From contig NZ_JAUOEL010000008.1 of NCBI RefSeq assembly GCF_030540765.1, positions 342,140 through 406,139 of the forward strand: a DNA stretch of 64,000 nucleotides. Reading direction: 5' to 3'. Made by a program: the position numbers and the translations under genes. Source of the DNA: Flavivirga jejuensis. GTDB taxonomy: Bacteria; Bacteroidota; Bacteroidia; Flavobacteriales; Flavobacteriaceae. Under the pieces are notes generated by a model. The model did no database searches. It was not told where the DNA came from and saw only the letters and a program-made list of their open reading frames with translations. This document shows positions 19,489 through 27,053 of this stretch, piece after piece (positions within the stretch are counted from its first letter, which is position 1; each line of letters opens with the position of its first letter).

Positions 19489-20423
19489 GTGTTATCATTC
19501 AAATTAGTAAGTTCTTTAATTGAAAACAAAGGTCTCCCTTTAGATTCTTTATATATTTTACCTACGTATAATGCAGCAATACCTATAAAAAACAACTGTA
19601 CTCCTGTTGCAATAATTAGCGAACCTATTATAGAGGGCCAGCCTGACTGAAAGTCTACTAAATATAATTTCAGAAATACAATAACTGCAAGTACTATAAT
19701 CCCAATTAATATAAAAGCAACTCCTAATTTTACTGCCAATTTTAGCGGTAATTCAGAGAAATCAAAAATCGCATTAAAGGCCAATTCCATTTTTTTCTTA
19801 AAATTAAATTTACTGGTACCCGCATAACGTTCTCGCTGATCAATTTCTATAGTGGATTGTTTCATCCCAATATGCATAAAAATACCTTCAATAAACCTGT
19901 TTTGTTCTTGGTATTCTAAAAATTTATTTGCGAATTTTCGATTAAAAATACGCATAACCGCCAACCCTTTAGGTAATTTCAATCCTGTGAACTTTCTTAA
20001 TACCCCCCAAAATATTCTCGAAAATATTCTATTTATAAATGAATCCTTCTTTTCTTTTCTAACGCCAAAAACTAAATCGTATCCCTTTTCAATTTCTGTA
20101 ATAAAACGTCCAATCTCTGAGGGTGGATCTTGCAAATCAGGATCCATATACAATAAATAATCTCCTGAGGCATGCGTGATTCCTGCTGTTAAAGCTGCTT
20201 GCTTTCCATGATTATATGATAACTCAATAAGTTTTATACTGGAATTACTTAAGGCCTCTTGCTTAATAATTGAAACTGTATTATCGGTACTACCATCATC
20301 TATAAAAACTATTTCATAATCAAATGAAAACGTTTCAAGCACTTCTGTCATTTCTAAAATAAATCTGGAAATAACAGCTTCTTCAAAATAAACAGGAACT
20401 ACAAATGACAATTTTTTATTCAC
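19485..20423 (-). CDS. GtrB/DPM1-like polyprenyl-phosphate glycosyltransferase
   Basis: A 312-aa GT2 enzyme with two C-terminal transmembrane helices (about 235-300). The catalytic domain has LSFVVPVYFEEAVISRFILE, YEIVFIDDGSTDNTVSII, NHGKQAALTAGITHASGDYL and the extended metal motif YLLYMDPDLQDPPSEI (DPDLQDPP), hallmarks of the GtrB/ArnC/DPM1 group. QRERYAGTSKFNFKKKMELA precedes the membrane anchors. These enzymes move a sugar from a nucleotide to undecaprenyl phosphate for use by a GT-C enzyme across the membrane. It overlaps the acyltransferase by 4 bp, and the GT-C-like protein is two genes further on. Confidence 0.9.
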   Translation of the reverse strand: MNKKLSFVVPVYFEEAVISRFILEMTEVLETFSFDYEIVFIDDGSTDNTVSIIKQEALSNSSIKLIELSYNHGKQAALTAGITHASGDYLLYMDPDLQDPPSEIGRFITEIEKGYDLVFGVRKEKKDSFINRIFSRIFWGVLRKFTGLKLPKGLAVMRIFNRKFANKFLEYQEQNRFIEGIFMHIGMKQSTIEIDQRERYAGTSKFNFKKKMELAFNAIFDFSELPLKLAVKLGVAFILIGIIVLAVIVFLKLYLVDFQSGWPSIIGSLIIATGVQLFFIGIAALYVGKIYKESKGRPLFSIKELTNLNDNT

Positions 20424-20433
20424 AATAATTTTA

Positions 20434-21075
20434 TTAAATAAGTATATCCTTAAACGATTCTATTCTATATTTTGAAGCGGTATAAATATGTTCCCGGTCT
20501 ATTAAATGTACTTTAAACCCAACTTCTAATGCTGGCTTAATATCCAATTTTAATGAATCTCCAATAAATAAGATCTCATTAGGTTTTAATCCTATTTTTT
20601 TTAAAGCTATATTATAAAATTCAATACTAGGTTTCGCCACTTTTTCCTCTTCAGAAATAATGATATGTTTAAAATTCACATGGTGTATTTTTTCTTTTAA
20701 GACCTCTGTTAATCCTGAATTAAAATTTGACAATACGCCATATTCGCAGGAACTAAAATTAGATATATATTTAACATCTTCAAAAACTTCCCAAGGTAAA
20801 TATTTGCAAGCATTAAATATACAATCTAACAACTCTGAAGTTTCAATTATTCCTAAAGCATTAATTAACTCTTTATTAAATGAATTGTAAAATTCTTTTG
20901 AGGTAATATCTGGAAACTTAATATATTCTGATAATAACTTATGTTTTTGTTTCAATTCCTTTTCTGAAACATTATAGCCAAAATCTTTAAGAACTTGCAA
21001 ATATTTTGTCCACAAACTTGGTTTATGAATTAAGGTATTTGCAGCGTCAAATAATATGTATTTGATTTTACTCAT
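20434..21075 (-). CDS. HAD-superfamily hydrolase
   Basis: A 213-aa HAD phosphatase. Motif I is YILFDAANTLIHKPS (D-x-A rather than the more common D-x-D, so the general acid position is Ala). Motif II is GVLSNFNSGL, motif III includes EKVAKPSIEFYNIALKK, and motif IV is EILFIGDSLKLDIKPALEVG. The cap resembles the C1 helical type. Loss of the second aspartate of motif I occurs in HAD branches that are not typical phosphomonoesterases (for example, dehalogenase-like enzymes), so the reaction is uncertain. Its start overlaps the stop of the ATP-grasp gene by 1 bp (TAATG), indicating coupling. Confidence 0.82.
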   Translation of the reverse strand: MSKIKYILFDAANTLIHKPSLWTKYLQVLKDFGYNVSEKELKQKHKLLSEYIKFPDITSKEFYNSFNKELINALGIIETSELLDCIFNACKYLPWEVFEDVKYISNFSSCEYGVLSNFNSGLTEVLKEKIHHVNFKHIIISEEEKVAKPSIEFYNIALKKIGLKPNEILFIGDSLKLDIKPALEVGFKVHLIDREHIYTASKYRIESFKDILI

Positions 21076-22055
21076 TAAAAAATACGGTGTTTTGCTGTGC
21101 TATCTTGTGCATGAATAAAGTCGGTTACCTCAGTATAAATAACGTCCATTAAAACCCTGGTGGCTACACCTTTTTTTATATTAGGTTTTGAAGGCGGTTT
21201 TTTATACAACCATTCTTCAAGTGTATACTCTACATCTTTAAAACCAAAATTGGAGCGTATTGAATTGGTTCCTGAAATACGACAATTTATTTCGAATGGG
21301 ACAATTTTGCCTTCTTTTGTAACGATAGATTGAACATTTGCTGATCCTTTTATTTTAGACACAGAAATGATTTCCCGAAGTAATTTTTTTATTTTTTCAT
21401 CATAATTTGTTATAACCTTACAATGCGTTGTTGTACCATTTTCTAAAATACGTTCAAAAGTTATAAAACCATGTAATTTCTGTGATTTGGTTACATAAAA
21501 AGCTGTTGTAATCTCTATACCTTCGTGCAGTTCTTGAATCATATAGTCCTTATCTGAACATGTACTATATTCCTTTGGGTTTATTTGAATCCCACGCGAG
21601 CCTCTACCCTTCCTTGGTTTTAATATAATATTCTGAAATCTTGCATCGTATTCACTTGGTAAAAATGAACTGGCAAAAGGAATATTATATTTACTTAAAT
21701 GTAAATAAGTATTGTATTTATCTAAATAGTTCGATGCTGTTTCTTCTTCTGACACAGCAATATCACAAGTAATTTTATTTTTATACTTTGCAAGATAATA
21801 AACCTCAAAATCTGTTGCTGGAAGAATTAAGTCTATAGCTTCTTTTTCTACGATCGATTGGATTGTTTTAATATAATCATTATCATATGCGTAGGGAACC
21901 TTATAAAAGACATCACACAAATGGTTGCCCGCAGAAAAGGCTTCAACATTTGCACCAATCACCTTTATATTAAATTGTGATGCTCTAATATTCCTTATAA
22001 TGCCCTGACCAACATTACCTCCAATACCAGTAATTAATACATTTTTCTTATCCAT
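21075..22055 (-). CDS. ATP-grasp carboxylate-amine ligase-like protein
   Basis: A 326-aa protein. The N-terminal pre-ATP-grasp domain reads KNVLITGIGGNVGQGIIRNI, as in carbamoyl-phosphate-synthase large-subunit-like ATP-grasp proteins. The ATP-binding core follows: IILKPRKGRGSRGIQI (phosphate-binding loop), YMIQELHEGIEITTAFYV (adenine-binding E-x-x-x-G), and the metal-binding GKIVPFEINCRISGTNSIRS (E-x-N-x-R). Such enzymes join an amine to an acyl-phosphate made with ATP, for example adding an amino acid or making a peptide-like bond. In a polysaccharide locus it may decorate a sugar acid with an amino acid, which is inference. It overlaps the epimerase gene by 22 bp. Confidence 0.83.
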   Translation of the reverse strand: MDKKNVLITGIGGNVGQGIIRNIRASQFNIKVIGANVEAFSAGNHLCDVFYKVPYAYDNDYIKTIQSIVEKEAIDLILPATDFEVYYLAKYKNKITCDIAVSEEETASNYLDKYNTYLHLSKYNIPFASSFLPSEYDARFQNIILKPRKGRGSRGIQINPKEYSTCSDKDYMIQELHEGIEITTAFYVTKSQKLHGFITFERILENGTTTHCKVITNYDEKIKKLLREIISVSKIKGSANVQSIVTKEGKIVPFEINCRISGTNSIRSNFGFKDVEYTLEEWLYKKPPSKPNIKKGVATRVLMDVIYTEVTDFIHAQDSTAKHRIF

Positions 22056-22888
22056 TCAATACAATTTAATACTTCTTTTTTAAACACCTTTTCTGGTAGC
22101 ATTTTTAATGTTTTATTAGTAAAACTATTGTCATAAAGATAAGATTTTGAGTTATCTATGCCTTTAAAATTAATTTTAATATCTGGCAAGTATGTTTTAA
22201 TAAAGTTAACCACTTCAAAATTAGACAATTCATCTTTAGATGTTGCTAAAAAAACATCATTACCATTATATTCTGCAGCCGAATATAAATAATTAGCAAC
22301 GTCACTAACATGAATATAATTTTGCTTTCTCTTACCGTCTCCAAACAATGTGATCGTATTTTTAATGATCGCATTTTTAATAACTAATGGCACGAAAGTC
22401 TCTACTTTCATATGAACCCCATAAATAGAAGAGATTCTAACAATAGCATACTTATCATGTTGTTTTACAATAGCTTCTCCTTTAAGCTTGGATTCAGCAT
22501 ATTTAGATTGCGATTCTAAAACACTTTTCTCTGTGATTAATTTCGTAGTATGTTTATATACTGAAACACTCGAACAAAACACTATTTTTGCACTTTTAAA
22601 CTGTTTGCATAAATCATTTACCAGATCAACATTAACAGCTTTCAGCTTATTATCGATATTTACAGATGTGCCATTAGGGATAAACGCACTTATAATATAA
22701 ACCACATCAAAATGATCTTCTAAATCTTTTAATTTAGTAATAGGTATGTGAGCTATTTTACTATATAAATTATCTATATTTTCATGATAGACACCAAGAA
22801 CATCCATACCAAGCATGGCTATTTTTTTAGATAATACGCTACCTAAAAAACTATTTGAGCCAATTATAATATGTGATTTTTTTTTCAC
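22034..22888 (-). CDS. NAD-dependent epimerase/dehydratase (extended SDR)
   Basis: A 284-aa extended short-chain dehydrogenase. The nucleotide-binding loop is degenerate: HIIIGSNSFLGSVLSKKIAM (G-x-N-x-F-L-G instead of GxxGxxG). The catalytic residues are clear: CSSVSVYKH (Ser) and the YAESKLKGE Tyr-x3-Lys. IVRISSIYGV and FGDGKRKQNYIHVSDVANYL are the standard sugar-nucleotide epimerase motifs. It probably changes the configuration or oxidation state of a nucleotide sugar. It overlaps both neighbours (22 bp and 4 bp), tying it to the ATP-grasp ligase and HTTM-DCC protein. The exact substrate is not inferable. Confidence 0.85.
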   Translation of the reverse strand: MKKKSHIIIGSNSFLGSVLSKKIAMLGMDVLGVYHENIDNLYSKIAHIPITKLKDLEDHFDVVYIISAFIPNGTSVNIDNKLKAVNVDLVNDLCKQFKSAKIVFCSSVSVYKHTTKLITEKSVLESQSKYAESKLKGEAIVKQHDKYAIVRISSIYGVHMKVETFVPLVIKNAIIKNTITLFGDGKRKQNYIHVSDVANYLYSAAEYNGNDVFLATSKDELSNFEVVNFIKTYLPDIKINFKGIDNSKSYLYDNSFTNKTLKMLPEKVFKKEVLNCIEWIRKMY

Positions 22889-24750
22889 TGATCTATGTCC
22901 TTTAAAACAACCTTTGCTTTATTACCTTTCCATTTTATTGTACCTGCTTCTTTCCATGGATTACTCAAATTTTCTTTTAAAAAGTTTTCTTTCCATTCAA
23001 ATGTTAAATTTACATCCTTCATATGTACCTTAAATTCTGCTGTATTTAGATCTATTCCATTTTTATGAGCCCAAAAGGACGCATATCTAATCAATCCACT
23101 CTTTAATACATCAAGTTTATCTAAAACATAAGGTCCATTTACTCTAAAATTATAATTTGCCCATATACCTCCTTTTAAATAATAATCTGGCATACCTTCC
23201 TGATCATATAACGGCAACAGTTCTCCCTGATAAGATATATTGAAAACTTTATTAAAACCTTTATAATGTGAATCAATAAAAACGCCATGTCCAGTAATAC
23301 CAAAAAATCTTCTGATATTTTTATTTAAGACCTTGTCTTTGTAATTTTTTAATTTTTTAATTGGTTTTTCCAAAGATGAATTTGCCTTAACAGCTTTTAT
23401 AACTATGCTTTCACTAAATGGAAAACTAAAACTCACACTAAATTGAAAAAAAAGTAGCGCTACAAAAACCACCTTGGCTGTTCTTATCTTAAAACTTCTA
23501 TAACTAATCGATTTATATAAAATATCATCATCAGAAATATTTCTATTCGTATTAGTTATTAGACTACGTGAAGGCTTTGTAAACTTTTCAAGATCACTAT
23601 TGTCAGATATTATTAGTTTAAACAAAAATTTTAACAAGTTAAAAACACCAGGTATGTAAGCTAGTAAAGCTATTGGATAAAAAAACGGGATTAAACTAGT
23701 TACTTTTTTATATGCGTTATTTCCTAAAAACTGCTTTCCTTTTTTATCTATAGCATAAAAGGTCCTTGATATGTTTTGTTTTGAAGTATTTTCTTGAATA
23801 CGTATAAAATCTATAGCTTTGAAAATATCGAAATGTGATATGCAAATTTTCATACTTAGACAAAACCGACATTCTGCATTATAAAAAAGTTGCAACTTAG
23901 ATTTTTTATATGCTATTTTTTCTATAATGATTTGCCACAAACCAACAGGAACCATTAACAAATAAATGGCAATATAACCTAGAGCAAAATATGGTATAGG
24001 AAACTCAAAGAAAATACCAATGTGCAATCCCAATCCGGCTAATAAAAAATATGGTCTGATTTTTTTAATAAAAAAGACAATTGGAAAAATGATTTCAAAA
24101 ACCAACACAAAATATCCTAAAAACTTAATAAAATATTCTTGGTTCAAGATCCATTGATCGTTTAAAATAGTGACTTGAGGTATTGATGCTGGCAACCAAA
24201 TCCCCAAACCATTCATCCAAGCTAACGATTGAAATTTATAAAAAATCGATCCAAAATAGACCAAAGCAATACCAACAAAAACTATTATAAAATAATTCAA
24301 TACTGAAGTTGTCTCAACTGGTTTGTATAACTGTACGGAATTTGAGTGTTTTATCTTCCTTCTTAAGTTATCTATAGAAATTGATCTGGATAATGGTGTA
24401 AAAATTATTACAAGGGATACTCCTAAATAGACGTAATCCATATGATATTCGTAAACTCCTACAGCATTAAAAACCCAGAAGACAAATAGATAGTTAAAGG
24501 TTGTCATCAATCGTGTAAAAGCACCAAAGACTATAAATAGCAAAACGACCATCCAGATAAGAAATGGGATGGTATAGTCTATATGAGATTCATTTAAATA
24601 AGGAACAGTATCAAAATATAAATGCCTATATCTAAATATTCTATTAACCTCAAAAAAGAGGTTTAACGCAAAACAAATTCTAAATATGGCTAAGCCTTTT
24701 GAAGAAATCTTCTTATCGTAAAGTCTATCTACAAATCTTAAAAGCCTCAT
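22885..24750 (-). CDS. HTTM domain plus DCC-type thioredoxin-fold membrane protein
   Basis: A 621-aa polytopic protein in three parts. Residues 15-275 form an HTTM (horizontally transferred transmembrane, vitamin-K-carboxylase-like) domain: GLAIFRICFALNLFFEVNR, GVYEYHMDYVYLGVSLVIIF, and SLAWMNGLGIWLPASIPQ. Residues 285-385 resemble a DCC/DUF393 domain with KLQLFYNAECRFCLSMK, giving a C294-x-x-C297 pair; the usual YDGxCxxC start is altered to YNAECRFC. After another hydrophobic segment (about 425-450), about 170 soluble residues rich in Trp and Lys end in KGNKAKVVLKDIDQ. No sugar-related domain is seen. Placement inside an operon-like run of sugar genes is unusual. Family call is firm for HTTM, good for DCC, unknown for the tail. 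Confidence 0.8.
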   Translation of the reverse strand: MRLLRFVDRLYDKKISSKGLAIFRICFALNLFFEVNRIFRYRHLYFDTVPYLNESHIDYTIPFLIWMVVLLFIVFGAFTRLMTTFNYLFVFWVFNAVGVYEYHMDYVYLGVSLVIIFTPLSRSISIDNLRRKIKHSNSVQLYKPVETTSVLNYFIIVFVGIALVYFGSIFYKFQSLAWMNGLGIWLPASIPQVTILNDQWILNQEYFIKFLGYFVLVFEIIFPIVFFIKKIRPYFLLAGLGLHIGIFFEFPIPYFALGYIAIYLLMVPVGLWQIIIEKIAYKKSKLQLFYNAECRFCLSMKICISHFDIFKAIDFIRIQENTSKQNISRTFYAIDKKGKQFLGNNAYKKVTSLIPFFYPIALLAYIPGVFNLLKFLFKLIISDNSDLEKFTKPSRSLITNTNRNISDDDILYKSISYRSFKIRTAKVVFVALLFFQFSVSFSFPFSESIVIKAVKANSSLEKPIKKLKNYKDKVLNKNIRRFFGITGHGVFIDSHYKGFNKVFNISYQGELLPLYDQEGMPDYYLKGGIWANYNFRVNGPYVLDKLDVLKSGLIRYASFWAHKNGIDLNTAEFKVHMKDVNLTFEWKENFLKENLSNPWKEAGTIKWKGNKAKVVLKDIDQ

Positions 24751-24756
24751 TAAGTT

Positions 24757-26154
24757 TTATTTTTTTAGAATAAATTCTATAGCTTCCCATATATGTTGTG
24801 ATGCTTTTGTGGGGTTTTCACCAACAACTATTTTGTACCATTTACTCCCTGCTTCAACATTTGATAATTTTCCATCTAAAATTTGCTTCACTAAATCTTT
24901 TAAATGGTTTTTATCTTCACAGAACACCGCAGCGTCTTTACTTGGCATACTTCTAAAGTGTACATATTTATAGTTCTGCCCTATATCTCGAATGCCTTTT
25001 TTTAATTGTGGTTGTTCGTAATTATAATAAATACAAGGTTTGTTATGTGCTACAAAATCAAATACTGTGGATGAACATACATTGGTTACAAATTCACTAT
25101 GTTCGCACACGTTATATAGCATTTTAAAATCTTCTTTTGTTGGCAAAATCTGGTTCCATTGCCCTCCTACTTGTTTCCAAATAGGATCTAAAACTTCAAT
25201 AATATCTTTGTTTGCCTCAATAACGGCATTATATCTGGGCGTAAAATCCACAGGACATTTTCTATAAATAATGCCTAAATTTTCACCTTCTGCATTTAAG
25301 CTTCTAACAGCATTTGTTAAATCTTCTAAGTAGTATTGATCCAGAGGAGATGTCGTTTCATCATCCCCAGAATAGCAAATATATTTTTTATTCGTATCCA
25401 AATTATACGCCTTAAAAAACACGTCTCTTGTTTGCTTTAATGAGGTATTATAATGTGGTTCAAATTGTGGTGTTCCTGTTACAAAAACTTGTTCTTCTTT
25501 TACAAAGGGATAATATTGCAGTACCTCTTTCTTCATTAAATCGCTCCATACACAATAATAATCGGTTTCTACTACTTGCATAGCTTTTGGCACATTATCC
25601 CAAGAATATACAAAGGCTACGGTTGGAATTCCTAAATCTTTAGCCGCTAATAAAGCACTAATAGATTGTGTTGCTCGTTGTGTTGTGCAAAAAATTAAAT
25701 CTGGTTTATGAGTTTCTAATTGTGTTTTACAGTACTTATATTTTGACGCAGAACGCTCTAATTGATTAATCTTATTTCTAAGTTTAATGATTCCTTTTTC
25801 AGACGAATATAAACCAATTAAACACTTTATATATATACTTTTAAAAATGTTTTTTAGCCCTTTATAATTAAATGGAAACTTATACGTTGGATAAACAGCA
25901 TCATTAAATTTATCTCTTGACACATTCAATTCTGCACGTTTTCTTGCCCTTGAATACAAAGGTAATAGTGGATGACTTGTATGGTCCTCAATTTTTACTT
26001 CATCGAAATCTAAATTATCTTTTAGCGAAAAAATAGTATTATTCCAATACGTAATATCAAATCCCTTTTCCTCACCTATGCTCTTAAAATCTGTAAAGGC
26101 AAAGTTCCTTAAACCAACACCGTCTGGAAAAAAAACGAAAACTTTTTTACTCAT
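24757..26154 (-). CDS. Putative GT-B glycosyltransferase next to nonulosonate genes
   Basis: A 465-aa soluble protein. It starts MSKKVFVFFPDGVGLRNFAF. The middle reads LIFCTTQRATQSISALLAAK, then GIPTVAFVYSWDNVPKAM, which resembles the SWDN segment of GT-B-type surface carbohydrate enzymes. The C-terminal part CSSTVFDFVAHNKPCIYYNY resembles CDP-glycerol glycerophosphotransferase-like enzymes, with a conserved S-S/T-x-x-x-D/E motif for donor phosphate. It lies 7 bp from the NeuB-like gene boundary, so a CMP-sugar transferase role is a reasonable guess but unproven. No close named homologue comes to mind. Confidence 0.6.
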   Translation of the reverse strand: MSKKVFVFFPDGVGLRNFAFTDFKSIGEEKGFDITYWNNTIFSLKDNLDFDEVKIEDHTSHPLLPLYSRARKRAELNVSRDKFNDAVYPTYKFPFNYKGLKNIFKSIYIKCLIGLYSSEKGIIKLRNKINQLERSASKYKYCKTQLETHKPDLIFCTTQRATQSISALLAAKDLGIPTVAFVYSWDNVPKAMQVVETDYYCVWSDLMKKEVLQYYPFVKEEQVFVTGTPQFEPHYNTSLKQTRDVFFKAYNLDTNKKYICYSGDDETTSPLDQYYLEDLTNAVRSLNAEGENLGIIYRKCPVDFTPRYNAVIEANKDIIEVLDPIWKQVGGQWNQILPTKEDFKMLYNVCEHSEFVTNVCSSTVFDFVAHNKPCIYYNYEQPQLKKGIRDIGQNYKYVHFRSMPSKDAAVFCEDKNHLKDLVKQILDGKLSNVEAGSKWYKIVVGENPTKASQHIWEAIEFILKK

Positions 26155-26161
26155 TTTAGTT

Positions 26162-27037
26162 TTAACCTTTTTGGTTTTTTAGCTTGTCGCGTTGTACTTG
26201 TTCAATAGGTAATATATCCTGATGTTTGAATTTTAAAGCTCTATAAACCGCATTCGCATCTCTGGATAATTTTCGTAAGCCCATTGGCTCTAAAGATGCT
26301 GCATGGTCTGTACCTTTCCATGTTCGATCTATGGTATAATGCCTTTCTATAATATTTGCTCCTAAAGTATAAGCAGCAACATCTACTGCGATTCCTAAAT
26401 GATGTCCGGAAAACCCAATGTATTTCACTTCATTTTCATACTTTTCTTTTAATAAATTGATATCTAAAAGACAGACATCTTCAAAAGGTACTGGGTATCC
26501 CGAAGTGCAATTATAAAGCACCAGATCTTTGTTTCTATTATGTTTTTTAAAGAAGTTTACTAAATCTTCGATTTCGTCTTTAGTAGTCATCCCTGTTGAA
26601 ATATGCAATTCGCCTTTGTAGTTTTCACACAACCATTGCAACATCTCAACATTATTATTACATGCAGATGGTATTTTTATAAATTCTGGATTTAACGATG
26701 TAATTTCCTTTGCTGATGTTAAATCCCAAACTGAAGTAGAATAAGTGATACCAATATCTTCACAATATAACTTTAATTCACGGTGTTGGCTAATATTAAA
26801 TTCTAAAAACTCTCTATGCGCTCCGTAAGTTTCTCCATAAGAGTTTGCTGGATTTGGATGCGGTTGGTTGTATTGTGCCTCTGTTAATAACTCTTTGTTA
26901 TTACGTTTTTGAAATTTTACGGCATCGACATTGCAAAATATTTTAGCTACTTTAATGAGTTCTTTTGCTATTTCTATATCTCCTTTATGATTGCATCCAA
27001 TTTCTGCTATTATATAAGGCTTTAAATATGTATTCAT
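26162..27037 (-). CDS. NeuB-like nonulosonic acid synthase lacking SAF domain
   Basis: A 291-aa enzyme of the N-acetylneuraminate synthase (NeuB) barrel family. It shows YIIAEIGCNHKGDIEIAKEL, DAVKFQKRNNKELL, IKIPSACNNNVEMLQWL, HISTGMTTKDEIEDLV, VKYIGFSGHHLGIAVDVAAY and IIERHYTIDRTWKGTDHAAS, matching the catalytic core with its metal-binding histidines. It condenses phosphoenolpyruvate with a mannose-type aldose or its 6-phosphate. Typical bacterial NeuB has about 340-350 residues with a C-terminal SAF (antifreeze-like) domain; here that domain is absent. It lies 16 bp from the NeuA-KdsC fusion gene. Product (Neu5Ac, Kdn or another nonulosonate) is not determined. Confidence 0.87.
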   Translation of the reverse strand: MNTYLKPYIIAEIGCNHKGDIEIAKELIKVAKIFCNVDAVKFQKRNNKELLTEAQYNQPHPNPANSYGETYGAHREFLEFNISQHRELKLYCEDIGITYSTSVWDLTSAKEITSLNPEFIKIPSACNNNVEMLQWLCENYKGELHISTGMTTKDEIEDLVNFFKKHNRNKDLVLYNCTSGYPVPFEDVCLLDINLLKEKYENEVKYIGFSGHHLGIAVDVAAYTLGANIIERHYTIDRTWKGTDHAASLEPMGLRKLSRDANAVYRALKFKHQDILPIEQVQRDKLKNQKG

Positions 27038-27053
27038 AAGATGTAAGAACTTA

